This document shows, in pieces, positions 1-8,979 of a DNA stretch of 64,000 bases. How positions within the stretch are numbered: position 1 is the first letter of the stretch; every line of letters begins with the position of its first letter. The notes beneath the pieces are model-generated. The model searched no databases. It saw only the letters and a program-made list of their open reading frames with translations, and was not told where the DNA came from. A program made the translations under genes and the position numbers. Location of the stretch: the NCBI GenBank assembly GCA_963742345.1, contig CAVULO010000001.1, positions 62,001 through 126,000 on the forward strand. Direction: 5' to 3'. The stretch comes from Pseudolabrys sp963742345. Lineage in GTDB: Bacteria > Pseudomonadota > Alphaproteobacteria > Rhizobiales > Xanthobacteraceae.

Positions 1-534
1 GCGGTTGTCGCCGGCATGGTCGGGGCAGCCTATGCGGCGGTACCTTTTTACAGCTGGTTTTGCAAGACAACCGGATTTGGTGGCACTACCCAGGTTGCGG
101 AAAGGGCGCCAGACCATATTCTTGGCCGCACGCTGACAATCCGTTTCGATTCCAACGTGTCGTCCGGTCTGCCGTGGAAATTCCAACCGGAGCAAAGTGC
201 GATTCAGGTGCGCATCGGGGAGGTTGCGACTGTACACTACAAGGTCGTCAACGAAGCCGCGCGCGAAGTCGCTGCGCAGGCTTCGTACAATGTCTCGCCA
301 CCCACAGTCGGGGCCTATTTCGACAAGATCAACTGCTTCTGTTTCACCGAGCAGCGCCTGAAAGCAGGCGAGACTCGCGAGATGACGGTGGTTTTTTATG
401 TCGATCCATCGATCGTAAAAGATCGCGACCAGGACGATCTCAGCACCATCACGCTATCTTATACGTTCTATAGGCTGCGCGAGCCGGAGCAGCCGGTGGC
501 CGATGCGCCCGATAAAAACTCGAGCAAGCTCTAA
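1..534 (+). CDS. ctaG: Cytochrome c oxidase assembly protein CtaG/Cox11 (5' end cut by window)
   Basis: The reading frame is open from the first base, so the N-terminus with its membrane anchor lies partly outside the window. The visible 177 residues match the Cox11 family, a membrane-anchored periplasmic copper chaperone that delivers CuB to cytochrome oxidase subunit I. The sequence shows the end of the transmembrane helix, the PFYSWFCKTTGFGG-type segment just after it, a beta-rich immunoglobulin-like domain, and the copper-binding CFCF motif in NCFCFTEQ. The next gene, subunit III, starts 15 bases downstream, the usual order in alphaproteobacterial aa3 oxidase operons. The identification is firm; only the true start is unknown. 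Confidence 0.95.
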   Translation, partial: AVVAGMVGAAYAAVPFYSWFCKTTGFGGTTQVAERAPDHILGRTLTIRFDSNVSSGLPWKFQPEQSAIQVRIGEVATVHYKVVNEAAREVAAQASYNVSPPTVGAYFDKINCFCFTEQRLKAGETREMTVVFYVDPSIVKDRDQDDLSTITLSYTFYRLREPEQPVADAPDKNSSKL

Positions 535-548
535 CGGAGACAAAGACG

Positions 549-1394
549 ATGGCCGACGCTCACGCCAAGCACCACGACTACCACCTGGTTGATCCGAGCC
601 CATGGCCGGCGGTCGGGGCGGTGTCAGCCTTCATCCTGGCGGTCGGTGCCATCAGTTGGATGCACCATATGTACGCTGCCGCTCCGTTAGTCTTCGGTGT
701 CGGCGTGCTCGGGGTGCTCTACACCTTTGTCGCCTGGTGGCGTGACGTGATCCGCGAAGCTCAATTCGATGGCTTTCACACGCGTGTGGTTCAGATTTCG
801 CATCGCTACGGAATGATCCTGTTTATCGCCTCTGAGGTGATGTTTTTCGTCGCCTGGTTCTGGGCCTATTTCAATACAGCGCTGTTTCCTGGCGACGTAC
901 ATGACGTCGGCCGTATCGCTGTAACCGGTGGAGTGTGGCCGCCAAAGGGGATCGAGACCTTTGACCCCTGGCATCTGCCGCTGCTCAACACGCTGATACT
1001 GCTCACGTCCGGCACCACGGTGACATGGGCTCACCATGCACTACTGGAGGACGACAGGCAGGGCCTGAAATGGGGCCTGATCCTCACGATCCTGCTGGGA
1101 CTCACTTTCACCTGCGTCCAAGCTTACGAATATTCGCACGCGGCGTTCCACTTCAGTGGCAACATTTATGGTGCCACCTTCTTCATGGCGACCGGCTTTC
1201 ACGGCGCGCATGTGATCATCGGCTCGATCTTCCTGATTGTCTGCCTTATGCGTGCGCTGGCTGGGCACTTCAGTCCGAAGCAGCATCTCGGCTTCGAATT
1301 CGCCGCGTGGTATTGGCATTTCGTCGACGTAGTATGGCTGTTCCTGTTCGCCTGCATATATGTCTGGGGCTCGGGCGTGCCGCATCCAGAGTGA
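549..1394 (+). CDS. ctaE: Cytochrome c oxidase subunit III
   Basis: A 281-residue, seven-helix membrane protein of normal length for aa3-type oxidase subunit III, part of the terminal proton-pumping oxidase in the inner membrane. Recognisable segments are the N-terminal YHLVDPSPWP, the FHTRVVQ loop, the SEVMFFVAWFWA helix and the C-terminal WYWHFVDVVWLFLF helix. An AACGGAGAC Shine-Dalgarno region precedes the ATG. It follows ctaG closely and is followed by a strong terminator, so it probably closes the cta transcription unit, with DUF983 and surf1 transcribed by readthrough or from their own promoter. Confidence 0.97.
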   Translation: MADAHAKHHDYHLVDPSPWPAVGAVSAFILAVGAISWMHHMYAAAPLVFGVGVLGVLYTFVAWWRDVIREAQFDGFHTRVVQISHRYGMILFIASEVMFFVAWFWAYFNTALFPGDVHDVGRIAVTGGVWPPKGIETFDPWHLPLLNTLILLTSGTTVTWAHHALLEDDRQGLKWGLILTILLGLTFTCVQAYEYSHAAFHFSGNIYGATFFMATGFHGAHVIIGSIFLIVCLMRALAGHFSPKQHLGFEFAAWYWHFVDVVWLFLFACIYVWGSGVPHPE

Positions 1395-1415
1395 CCATCG
1401 CAGATGGCCTATTGG

Positions 1416-1448
1416 AAAGGGCGGCGTCATCGCGCCGCCCTTTTTTTT
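1416..1448 (+). terminator. Rho-independent terminator after ctaE
   Basis: An 8-bp perfect GC stem (1419-1426 with 1433-1440), extended by A-T pairs, has a 6-base loop and is followed by eight T residues. It sits 22 bases after the ctaE stop codon and is the clearest intrinsic terminator in the first 10 kb. Confidence 0.9.
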
Positions 1449-1466
1449 GATGTTTGAAGTAGAGTC

Positions 1467-1853
1467 ATGATTAACCGGAAATCGATGGATCATCTGCCGA
1501 TCAGTCGTGGGCTACGCGGCCGCTGTCCGCGTTGCGGCGAGGGTCGGCTGTTTCGCGGATACCTGTCGCTGCGACCGGCGTGCGAACATTGCGGTCTTGA
1601 CTACGGCTTTGCCGATGCCGGCGATGGTCCGGCGGTGTTTGTGATCCTCATAGGAGGTTTCATCGTCGTGTTCGCGGCGCTGATGACCGAAATCGCCTAC
1701 CAGCCACCATATTGGGTCCACGCCGCTCTTTGGCTGCCATTGATTCTAATCGTGACGCTCGCTCCACTACGCCTGATCAAGGGCTTACTGATCGCGCTGC
1801 AGTATCATCACAGAGCAGCGGAAGGCCGCCTCGAACGTCGCGGTGATTCGTGA
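1467..1853 (+). CDS. DUF983 family membrane protein
   Basis: A 128-residue protein with an N-terminal zinc-ribbon-like region (CPRC and CEHC pairs within the first 40 residues) followed by two hydrophobic helices. This is the DUF983 architecture regularly found in alphaproteobacterial cytochrome oxidase clusters between ctaE and surf1. Its molecular role is not established; context suggests oxidase biogenesis. It overlaps the next gene by four bases (GTGA), so the two are probably translationally coupled. Confidence 0.88.
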   Translation: MINRKSMDHLPISRGLRGRCPRCGEGRLFRGYLSLRPACEHCGLDYGFADAGDGPAVFVILIGGFIVVFAALMTEIAYQPPYWVHAALWLPLILIVTLAPLRLIKGLLIALQYHHRAAEGRLERRGDS

Positions 1854-2611
1854 AAAAGGCGCGCAAGCGGAGGAGTAGCGTACTTGACGCGACAGTGTCT
1901 GCACTCGTTGGTGTCGTGATTCTGAGCGGTCTCGGCATCTGGCAACTGGACCGCAAGATCTCTAAAGAAAACCTGATTGCGACGCTCAACGCGCGGCTCA
2001 GCCGCACCCCGGAAGATTTGCCGCCGCGCGCCAGTTGGCCACGGCTCCGTCAGGATGGCGAAGAATTTCGCCGGGTGGCTTTTCCGGCAGAGTTTCTCGA
2101 TGGTGAGGAAGCGCTGGTCTACACAGCCGGCTCCCCGCTGCGCTCGGACGTGAAAGGGCCGGGCTACTGGGTGTTCGCGCCGGCGCGACTTGCCGGTGGC
2201 AGCATTGTTCTTATCAATCGCGGTTTTGTGCCGGACGATCGCAAGGACCCGGCAATGCGTGCCGAAGGTGTTCCGCATGGCATCGTCGATGTGGTCGGTG
2301 TCATGCGCTGGCCCGAGATCCGTGGCTCCTTTACTCCGGCTGACGATCCAAAGAAAAATGTCTGGTACCTGCGAGATTCCAATTCGATTGCCACATTCAA
2401 GAAATGGGCGACTGCGGCGCCGTTCTATGTTGACCAGGAAGCGCCGACGCCAACCGGGGGCTTGCCGAAGCCAGGCAAGCTCGAAGTACGTTTACCTGAT
2501 GATCACCTGCAATATGCCGTTACCTGGTTCGGCCTCGCGTTCGCGCTCGCCGGCGTTTACATCGTTTGGCTCGCCCGCCGGCTTTTTGGGCGGAAAGAGC
2601 ATTTCTTGTGA
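1850..2611 (+). CDS. SURF1-family oxidase assembly protein
   Basis: A 253-residue SURF1 protein, involved in haem a insertion and maturation of cytochrome oxidase subunit I. It has the family topology: one N-terminal helix (LSGLGIWQLDRK, with the conserved GxWQLxR) and one C-terminal helix (YAVTWFGLAFALAGVYI), enclosing a periplasmic domain with INRGFVP. The start is GTG at the four-base overlap with DUF983, and no better start is visible. The neighbouring ctaG and ctaE fit an aa3 oxidase biogenesis cluster. Confidence 0.93.
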   Translation: MKKARKRRSSVLDATVSALVGVVILSGLGIWQLDRKISKENLIATLNARLSRTPEDLPPRASWPRLRQDGEEFRRVAFPAEFLDGEEALVYTAGSPLRSDVKGPGYWVFAPARLAGGSIVLINRGFVPDDRKDPAMRAEGVPHGIVDVVGVMRWPEIRGSFTPADDPKKNVWYLRDSNSIATFKKWATAAPFYVDQEAPTPTGGLPKPGKLEVRLPDDHLQYAVTWFGLAFALAGVYIVWLARRLFGRKEHFL

Positions 2612-2684
2612 AAGCAGCCACTCAAGGCTACTGTAGCGACTGCGAAATAGCGGCGTTGCCAGAGCTTAAAATAAAGCTAAATCA

Positions 2685-4100
2685 ATGCGTTACGTCTCAA
2701 CCCGGGGCGAGGCTCCCTCGCTCGATTTTGTCGATGTGATGCTCGCGGGCCTTGCCCGCGATGGGGGCCTCTACGTGCCGGAACGCTGGCCGACCCTCGA
2801 TCGCGCTACCATAGAAAATTTCGCCGGCAAGCCTTACGCCGAGGTCGCCGTCGAAGTCATCCGTCCTTTTGTCGGGGATGGAATTACGGAGACCGATCTC
2901 GCCCGCATGGTACGTGAGGCCTATGGCAATTTTCGCCACCCGGCCGTGGTGCCGCTCACCCAGCTCAATCCGAATCTGTTCGTGCTCGAGCTCTTCCATG
3001 GACCGACGCTCGCCTTCAAGGACCTGGCGATGCAATTGGTTGCCCGGCTTATGGATCATGTGCTGCATCAACGCGGCGAACGCACCACCATCGTGGTCGC
3101 GACATCCGGAGACACGGGTGGCGCTGCTGTCGAAGCCTTCCGCGGCCGCGCGCAGGCGGATGTGGTCGTCCTATTCCCACAGGGCCGTATCTCCGAGGTG
3201 CAACGTCGGATGATGACCACTGTGCCGGAAGCAAACGTGCACGCACTCGCTATAGAAGGCACGTTCGACGATTGTCAGGCGCTGGTGAAGGCCATGTTCA
3301 ACCATCACGCCTTCCGTGATCGCGTCCGTCTTTCCGGAGTTAATTCCATCAACTGGGCGCGTATCGTTTCCCAGGCAATCTACTATTTCACTGCCGCCGT
3401 AGTGCTCGGCGCACCGCACCGAAAAATAGCGTTCACCGTGCCGACTGGAAATTTCGGTGACGTGTATGCCGGCTATGTCGCTTCCCGCATGGGACTGCCG
3501 ATTGATCGCCTGGTGATTGCGACCAATATCAACGATATCTTGGTCCGTACTTTTGCCACCGGCACGTACGAGATCCGCGACGTTGTGGCGACGACCTCGC
3601 CATCAATGGACATTCAGGTTTCGTCCAACTTCGAACGCTTGTTGTTCGATGCCTATGGTCGGGACGCTCATTCCCTGCGAACCTTGATGCATTCACTGGC
3701 GCAGTCTCGCCGCTTCGCTGTGTCGGCACACGCGCTCAAGGAGCTACGTGCGCTGTTTACTGCTGACCGGGCTGATGAGCAGGAGAGCGCCGCTGAAATT
3801 CGTGCCTGGATGCGCGAGGCCAGTTATTGCGTAGATCCACACACTGCTGTCGCATTGGCAGTGGCCGAAAAGGAGACGCGTGATCCTTCGGTGCCAATGG
3901 TGGTCCTGTCGACAGCGCACCCCGCAAAATTTCCCGATGCGGTTAAAGCCGCCTGTGGCGTCATCCCACCGTTACCGGACTGGCTCGCCGATCTGCCGAA
4001 GAGGAAGGAACGCGTCAGTGTACTGCCGGCCGATCAGGCAGCTGTAGAGCGGTACGTAACGTCGGTCTCCCGTGCGGCGCGTGAAGGAGCAGCGGCATGA
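2685..4100 (+). CDS. thrC: Threonine synthase
   Basis: A 471-residue PLP enzyme that converts O-phospho-L-homoserine to threonine in the cytoplasm. It is of the long thrC2-like type, beginning MRYVSTRGEAPSLDF. The PLP lysine lies in HGPTLAFKDLAMQ, a phosphate-binding ATSGDTGGAA loop follows, and GVNSINWARI is also conserved. The gene overlaps the M16 protease gene by four bases (ATGA), an arrangement repeated across Rhizobiales. An AT-rich stretch at 2660-2684 before the start may hold its own promoter. Confidence 0.97.
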   Translation: MRYVSTRGEAPSLDFVDVMLAGLARDGGLYVPERWPTLDRATIENFAGKPYAEVAVEVIRPFVGDGITETDLARMVREAYGNFRHPAVVPLTQLNPNLFVLELFHGPTLAFKDLAMQLVARLMDHVLHQRGERTTIVVATSGDTGGAAVEAFRGRAQADVVVLFPQGRISEVQRRMMTTVPEANVHALAIEGTFDDCQALVKAMFNHHAFRDRVRLSGVNSINWARIVSQAIYYFTAAVVLGAPHRKIAFTVPTGNFGDVYAGYVASRMGLPIDRLVIATNINDILVRTFATGTYEIRDVVATTSPSMDIQVSSNFERLLFDAYGRDAHSLRTLMHSLAQSRRFAVSAHALKELRALFTADRADEQESAAEIRAWMREASYCVDPHTAVALAVAEKETRDPSVPMVVLSTAHPAKFPDAVKAACGVIPPLPDWLADLPKRKERVSVLPADQAAVERYVTSVSRAAREGAAA

Positions 4101-5368
4101 GTGTTGAAGTTACTCGTCTTCCGTCCGGTCTGTCTGTTGTGACCGATCGAATGCCACATCTTGAAACGGCTTCGCTCGGCGTGTGGATTGGATCCGGTAG
4201 CCGCAACGAGAGGCCTGACGAGCACGGCATCTCGCATTTGCTCGAACACATGGCTTTCAAGGGGACCAAGAGGCGTACTGCACGGCAGATCGCGGAAACG
4301 ATCGAGGCTGTAGGTGGGGACCTTAATGCAGCAACGAGTGTAGAATCGACGGGCTATTTCGCTCGCGTGCTCAAGGCCGATGTGCGGCTCGCCCTCGACG
4401 TGCTCTCCGACATCCTGTCCGAGCCGACTTTCGATGTTGAGGAACTGCGACGCGAGCAAAACGTAATCGTGCAGGAAATAGGCGCGACCGAGGACGCCCC
4501 CGACGATCTTGTTTTTGATCGTCTCCAGGAAACAGCATTTCCATTGCAGCCGGTCGGCCGTTCCATTCTTGGTACGCCCGATACCGTGCGCTCATTCAAT
4601 CCGTCACGCCTGCGGACCTATCTATCTCGTAACTATCGTGCCCCTAACATGGTGGTAGCTGCCGCCGGCGCAATCGAGCACGATGCGGTCGTTGCCGAAA
4701 TCGACACGCGGCTCGCTAGTTTCAAAGGTCCAGCAGCCCCGGAACCGGAGCCCGCGCATTTTCGCGGCGGTACGAAGGTGGAAACGCGCGAGCTTGAACA
4801 AGTGCACATCGCCATGGCACTGCAAGGATTGCCCGTGCGCGATGAGCAACTCTATAGCTTGCAGGTATTCACAAGCGTGTTGGGGGGAGGAATGTCGTCG
4901 CGGCTGTTCCAGGAAGTGCGTGAAAGTCGCGGTCTGTGCTACGCCATTCACGCTTTCCACATGCCCTTTGCGGACACCGGATTGTTTGCTCTCTATGCCG
5001 GCACGGACGAATCCGACGCGCCCGAGCTCATGCGAGTGGTGATTGATCAGATCGGCAATGCTACCGAAACGCTGAACGATGCCGAGGTCAACCGTGCCAA
5101 GGCCCAGATGAAGGCAGGACTTTTAATGGCGCTGGAGAGCTCCGAAGCGCGTGTCGGCCAATTGGCGAGGCAGATGCTCGCATATGGGCGTCCGATTCCG
5201 CTCGAGGAGATTGTCGCCAGGGTCGATGCAGTGTCTGTTGAAAGCGCCCGCGCTGCCGGCCGCGCCTTGATCGGTGGCGCCAGGCCCGCAATCGCCGCGC
5301 TCGGACCCGGCAATGGTCTTGCAAGCACTGCCGCGATCGCTGAAAGTCTAGTGCGCCGCGCGGCCTAA
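4097..5368 (+). CDS. M16 family zinc metallopeptidase (mitochondrial processing peptidase-like)
   Basis: A 423-residue single-unit M16B peptidase related to the beta subunit of mitochondrial processing peptidase and to Bacillus YmxG. The inverted zinc motif HLLEH is near residue 50 in HGISHLLEHMAFKGT, with the downstream glutamate in the EELRREQNVIVQEI region. The C-terminal domain has the glycine-rich LGGGMSSRLFQEVRE loop. It is probably cytoplasmic, since no signal peptide is seen. It is coupled to thrC by an ATGA overlap and followed by an acetyltransferase gene, a widely conserved neighbourhood whose physiological logic is unclear. Confidence 0.95.
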   Translation: MSVEVTRLPSGLSVVTDRMPHLETASLGVWIGSGSRNERPDEHGISHLLEHMAFKGTKRRTARQIAETIEAVGGDLNAATSVESTGYFARVLKADVRLALDVLSDILSEPTFDVEELRREQNVIVQEIGATEDAPDDLVFDRLQETAFPLQPVGRSILGTPDTVRSFNPSRLRTYLSRNYRAPNMVVAAAGAIEHDAVVAEIDTRLASFKGPAAPEPEPAHFRGGTKVETRELEQVHIAMALQGLPVRDEQLYSLQVFTSVLGGGMSSRLFQEVRESRGLCYAIHAFHMPFADTGLFALYAGTDESDAPELMRVVIDQIGNATETLNDAEVNRAKAQMKAGLLMALESSEARVGQLARQMLAYGRPIPLEEIVARVDAVSVESARAAGRALIGGARPAIAALGPGNGLASTAAIAESLVRRAA

Positions 5369-5390
5369 CGCGCGCTCGGCCGACCTGTCC

Positions 5391-5975
5391 ATGGCGTTTT
5401 TCAGAACCGTCAGTTCCAACGAAACTGTGCCGGGCATTACTGGCGCGGGTGTTACATTGCGCGCGCCCCATAGCGGCGACTTCGCCGAATGGGCCGCTTT
5501 GCGTGAGACGAGCCGTCGCTTCCTCGTTCCTTGGGAGCCGACTTGGCCGCCCGATGATCTCACGCGCGGCGCTTTTCGTCGGCGGCTTAAGCGATATGCC
5601 GAAGACCAGCGCGGCGATCTGGCCTATGCGTTTTTAATCTTTCGCAGCGACGATAGCGCCATGGTAGGCGGACTGACGCTTGCCAACATACGGCGAGGCG
5701 TGGCGCAGGCGGGCAGTATTGGATATTGGATTGGTGCACCATTCGCCCGCAAGGGTTATATGACTGCGGCGGTACGCGCGCTGATACCTTACAGCTTCAG
5801 CACGCTGCGGCTGCACCGGCTGGAAGCAGCCTGTATTCCCGACAACACTGCCTCGATCCGTTTGCTGGAGAGGACTGGCTTCAGTCGGGAAGGCTATGCC
5901 CGTGGCTATCTGTGCATCAACGGAATCTGGCAGGATCATCTGCTCTTTGCGCGGCTCAAGGACGACGCCGATTGA
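5391..5975 (+). CDS. GNAT family N-acetyltransferase (RimJ/RimL-like)
   Basis: A 194-residue GNAT acetyltransferase of the RimJ/RimL type, which uses acetyl-CoA to acetylate protein N-termini or small molecules. The N-terminal VTLRAPHSGDFAEWAALR and the C-terminal LRLHRLEAACIPDNTASIRLLERTGF segments are the diagnostic ones; the latter shows the conserved N-x-x-S-x-x-x-L-E/K-x-x-G-F pattern. The gene begins 22 bases after the protease gene and is probably co-transcribed with it. The substrate cannot be told from sequence. Confidence 0.92.
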   Translation: MAFFRTVSSNETVPGITGAGVTLRAPHSGDFAEWAALRETSRRFLVPWEPTWPPDDLTRGAFRRRLKRYAEDQRGDLAYAFLIFRSDDSAMVGGLTLANIRRGVAQAGSIGYWIGAPFARKGYMTAAVRALIPYSFSTLRLHRLEAACIPDNTASIRLLERTGFSREGYARGYLCINGIWQDHLLFARLKDDAD

Positions 5976-6051
5976 ATTGCTGCCTTGGGGCGGCCACGCT
6001 TGGCTTGTTATAAATGCTGCGGGAAATGACGGCGAGAAACGAGAGATAAAA

Positions 6052-6738
6052 ATGGCCGGAGAACAAGCTAGTCAGATTGTACGGGCAAGCGGTGGCACGG
6101 CCGCACTATTAGGCGTGACGCTGCTGCTTGCCGGTTGTGGCTCCAGCAGCCTATTCAACTCTTCCGCCTTGGACCTTTTCAGTACGTCGTCGAAAGCAAC
6201 CGCGGGCAATGCCGAGGTCGGTACGGGATCCGCGACCGATGTGGAGTGCCCCAGCGTCGGCGTGCGCACCGGCGCAACGACACTGATGATCGGCAGCAAA
6301 CCGGGTCAAAGTGAGCCGTCCGCACTCGATCTGCGATATCAGGCGACGATCATCCGTACCGCGCGCGAGTGTCAGGTAAATTCCGGTATTATGACGATGA
6401 AAGTTGGGATTGAAGGCCGAGTCATTACCGGGCCTGCTGGTGGTCCAGGTACGATCGATGTGCCGCTGCGTATTGCAGTGGTACAAGAGGGCGTCAATCC
6501 GAAGACGATCTTATCGAAATTCGCTCATACAGAGGTGGCCATAGCTAGCGCGGTCGACCGGGTTAACTTTACGCATATTGATCCCGAGATCTCATTCCCG
6601 TTGCCGCAGCCCATAGCGGACATCGATTCCTATGTGGTTTACGTGGGCTTCGATCCGATGGGGGCGCAGCAGGCGAAGAAGCCTGCGGGCAAGCCGAAGC
6701 CAAAACCGAAATCGGTCACCAAGCCGCGTCAAAGCTGA
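6052..6738 (+). CDS. Predicted lipoprotein, function unknown
   Basis: A 228-residue protein with a signal peptide ending in the lipobox LLAGC, so it is probably a periplasmic lipoprotein. The ATG at 6052 is chosen because it puts the hydrophobic signal segment (TAALLGVTLLLAGC) close to the N-terminus; an open upstream extension overlaps the acetyltransferase and has no signal peptide. The body is beta-rich and the tail is lysine/proline-rich (KKPAGKPKPKPKS), possibly for envelope or peptidoglycan contact. I do not recognise a named domain. Similar lipoproteins are common hypothetical genes in Bradyrhizobium-like genomes. Confidence 0.75.
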   Translation: MAGEQASQIVRASGGTAALLGVTLLLAGCGSSSLFNSSALDLFSTSSKATAGNAEVGTGSATDVECPSVGVRTGATTLMIGSKPGQSEPSALDLRYQATIIRTARECQVNSGIMTMKVGIEGRVITGPAGGPGTIDVPLRIAVVQEGVNPKTILSKFAHTEVAIASAVDRVNFTHIDPEISFPLPQPIADIDSYVVYVGFDPMGAQQAKKPAGKPKPKPKSVTKPRQS

Positions 6739-6744
6739 ACGAAA

Positions 6745-7401
6745 TTACCAGCCGCGCAGATCGATGATCGTACTCTTCAGCGCGCGCAGGTCTGAGATGA
6801 CAGCCCGGGCGCCAGCCGAGCGCAGCTGGTTTTCAAGCTGATTGCCGGCGTGGCTGCCGCCGGCAAAGCCGATTGCAGTCATACCGGCCGCAACACTGGC
6901 GGCCACTCCAACCGGCGAGTCTTCGACGACAATGCACTCGCCCGGCGTCACGCGCGGTTTTCCGGCGACATACAAGAAGAGATCGGGTGCCGGCTTTCCT
7001 TTGCGAACATCACTTGCTGAGAACAAATTAGCGTCGAAGAAGCGGATGAGGCCGGTGCATTCAAGGCTGACGCGGATACGCTCATGTGACGAGGAGGACG
7101 CTACGCATTTTGGCCCCCGCAGCCACGACAACGCATGTTCGGCGTGATGGGTCGCGCGCAACTCGCTGCGGAACCGACGCAGGATTACGCTCGCGATAGC
7201 GCCGATGAAATTTGGTGGCAGCCTGCGTCCGCTTGCGTTCTCCACCTCGGCAACGATGTCGGAAGGACAGCGACCGATAAAATAACGAGCAATAACATCC
7301 GGCGTCAGCGGGAAGCCAGCGCGCGTAAATTCTTGCGACAGGATGGCAGTAGCCAACGGCTCACTATCAACCAGCACGCCGTTGCAATCGAAGATGACCA
7401 C
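6745..7401 (-). CDS. HAD superfamily phosphatase (beta-phosphoglucomutase-like subfamily)
   Basis: A 218-residue HAD hydrolase. Motif I is near the start (VIFDCNGVLVDSE; the usual second D is N here, giving DxN instead of DxD). Motif II is CVASSSSHER, the motif III lysine is in VRKGKPAPDLFLY, and motif IV is CIVVEDSPVGVAA. The start is taken as GTG at 7401 because motif I must begin at once. Substitution of the second motif I aspartate is notable, since that residue is the general acid/base in phosphatases and mutases of this family. It converges on the lipoprotein gene with only six bases between stops. Confidence 0.87.
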   Translation of the reverse strand: MVIFDCNGVLVDSEPLATAILSQEFTRAGFPLTPDVIARYFIGRCPSDIVAEVENASGRRLPPNFIGAIASVILRRFRSELRATHHAEHALSWLRGPKCVASSSSHERIRVSLECTGLIRFFDANLFSASDVRKGKPAPDLFLYVAGKPRVTPGECIVVEDSPVGVAASVAAGMTAIGFAGGSHAGNQLENQLRSAGARAVISDLRALKSTIIDLRGW

Positions 7402-7652
7402 TGGGTCCCCCGATGCTTCAGCCGGTATATTCGGCCGTCTAACGCACTGTGCAGACGAATCAGCAAACGCGACAATAGGGGTAAGGCGGGAACACGCAAT
7501 GAGCAGCGGTGCTATCTAATAGTTTTGCACATACTCAAAATGAATAGCGGGGAAAACGTCACGTCCGAGCGCGGCTTGCCATAGAGCGCGGATGAAACGG
7601 CGGAAGTAAGCGAATCCGAAGCGGATGTTCGGAAAGACGGCCAAATTTGTGT

Positions 7653-8138
7653 CTAGTTCAGCTTCTTGCGGACGTCCTCGATGCCTTTAGCGATCAGCTC
7701 CCCAGCGAGCTTCCCTTTGGTTTCTACGCTGAGGATCTTCTCTGCAGCTGCGATTGCGGCTTCGGCAGCTGCGCTGCGGACGTCCGCGGCTGCCAGCGCC
7801 TCAGCCTGGGCAATTTTGGTTTCGGCCATCGCGGTGCGGCGGGCGACGAAATCCTCGATCCTTGCCTTCGCTTCGGTCGCGAGCCGTTCGGCTTCGGCGT
7901 TGGCACCGGCGATTATGTCCTGTGCCTCGCCTTCGGCGGCCTGTCGTTTGCGCTGATACTCGGCCAAGAGTTGGGCCGCTTCGTCCTTGAGCTTACGCGC
8001 CTCATTAAGCTCAGCCTTGATGCGGGCTGACCGCTCATCGAGCGATTTCGCTACCATGCGATGCACGCCGATAAACCCAAGTCCGGACAAAAACACGACG
8101 AAGGCCAACGCCACCCAGGTTTCCGCTTCCATCAGCAT
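7653..8138 (-). CDS. atpF: ATP synthase F0 subunit b
   Basis: A 161-residue peripheral-stalk subunit with one N-terminal membrane helix (TWVALAFVVFLSGLGFIGVHRMV) followed by a long charged alpha-helical coiled coil rich in Ala, Glu and Lys. It is the last gene of the F0 operon and starts two bases after the b' gene. Presence of both b and b' is typical of phototrophic-lineage alphaproteobacteria. It anchors F1 to the membrane sector. Confidence 0.95.
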   Translation of the reverse strand: MLMEAETWVALAFVVFLSGLGFIGVHRMVAKSLDERSARIKAELNEARKLKDEAAQLLAEYQRKRQAAEGEAQDIIAGANAEAERLATEAKARIEDFVARRTAMAETKIAQAEALAAADVRSAAAEAAIAAAEKILSVETKGKLAGELIAKGIEDVRKKLN

Positions 8139-8140
8139 GG

Positions 8141-8692
8141 CTACTGGCCTTTCAATACGTCGGCGACGGCAGCGGCTACCGCTTTTTCGCTCGGGGCCTC
8201 TCCAATGAGCCGCTCGACGATGGCGCGGGTGGCATCTTCGGCAATACCGCGAACGTTCGACATGGCGGCCTGCTTTGTGGCGGCGATGGCTTTTTCGGCG
8301 TCCGCGAGCTTGGTGCTGAGCGCATCCTCGAGCGTCTTGCGGCGCTTATCGGCTTCCGCCGCTTGCCGCTCGCGCGTTTCATTGGCGATTGCCTGCGCCC
8401 GCGCGCGCGCATCAGCCAAGGCTTTTTCGTAAGCTGCAACCGCCGCGTCGGACTCGCCTTTCAGCCGGGAGGCTTCGGCTATGTCGTCAGCAATGTGCTT
8501 CTGCCGGGCCTCAATGATTGAACCGACGCGCGGCAGCGCCAGTTTGGCCATCAGGACGTAAAGCAAGACGAAGGCGATCGCGAGCCAAACGAGTTGCGAG
8601 GCGAAAGTCTGCGACTGGAACGGCGGGAAGGCGCCGTGCCCACCCTCCGCAGGGTGCCCGGTGCTCGTCGTATGGGCGGGCTCAGCCATCAT
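8141..8692 (-). CDS. atpG: ATP synthase F0 subunit b'
   Basis: A 183-residue subunit with a roughly 30-residue soluble N-terminus, one membrane helix (FASQLVWLAIAFVLLYVLMAKLALPRVGSI) and a long coiled-coil tail, as in the b' subunits that pair with b in the peripheral stalk. The helix exit LPRVGSIIEARQKHIADDI is characteristic. It lies between the c and b genes in the standard a-c-b'-b order. The symbol atpG (also atpX or atpF2) is used inconsistently across genomes. Confidence 0.94.
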   Translation of the reverse strand: MMAEPAHTTSTGHPAEGGHGAFPPFQSQTFASQLVWLAIAFVLLYVLMAKLALPRVGSIIEARQKHIADDIAEASRLKGESDAAVAAYEKALADARARAQAIANETRERQAAEADKRRKTLEDALSTKLADAEKAIAATKQAAMSNVRGIAEDATRAIVERLIGEAPSEKAVAAAVADVLKGQ

Positions 8693-8719
8693 TTGCTCCG
8701 ATACGAGCGTAGCTTGGTT

Positions 8720-8947
8720 CTACAGCGCGAATAGGAGCAGGAGTGCGATCAGCAGTGAGAAGATGCCGAGCGCTTCGGTGATGGCGAAACCGAAGATCAG
8801 GTTGCCGAACTGGCCTTGCGCAGCTGAGGGGTTGCGCAGAGCTGCAGCCAAATAGTTGCCGAAGATGATGCCGACGCCAACGCCGGCGCCACCCATGCCG
8901 ATGCAGGCAATGCCCGCGCCGATATATTTTGCTGCCACTGGATCCAT
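8720..8947 (-). CDS. atpE: ATP synthase F0 subunit c (proton ring)
   Basis: A 75-residue proteolipid made of two glycine-rich membrane helices joined by a polar loop with RNP (residues 38-40). The ion-binding carboxylate is Glu58, in ITEALGIFSLL. I do not see the extra hydroxyl/Gln pattern of sodium-translocating rings, so it is predicted to carry protons. A good Shine-Dalgarno (AAGGAG) precedes the ATG. It sits between subunits a and b'. Confidence 0.97.
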   Translation of the reverse strand: MDPVAAKYIGAGIACIGMGGAGVGVGIIFGNYLAAALRNPSAAQGQFGNLIFGFAITEALGIFSLLIALLLLFAL

Positions 8948-8979
8948 AATTAACTCCTTCTGGTTTTCCGTTCGGGCCG

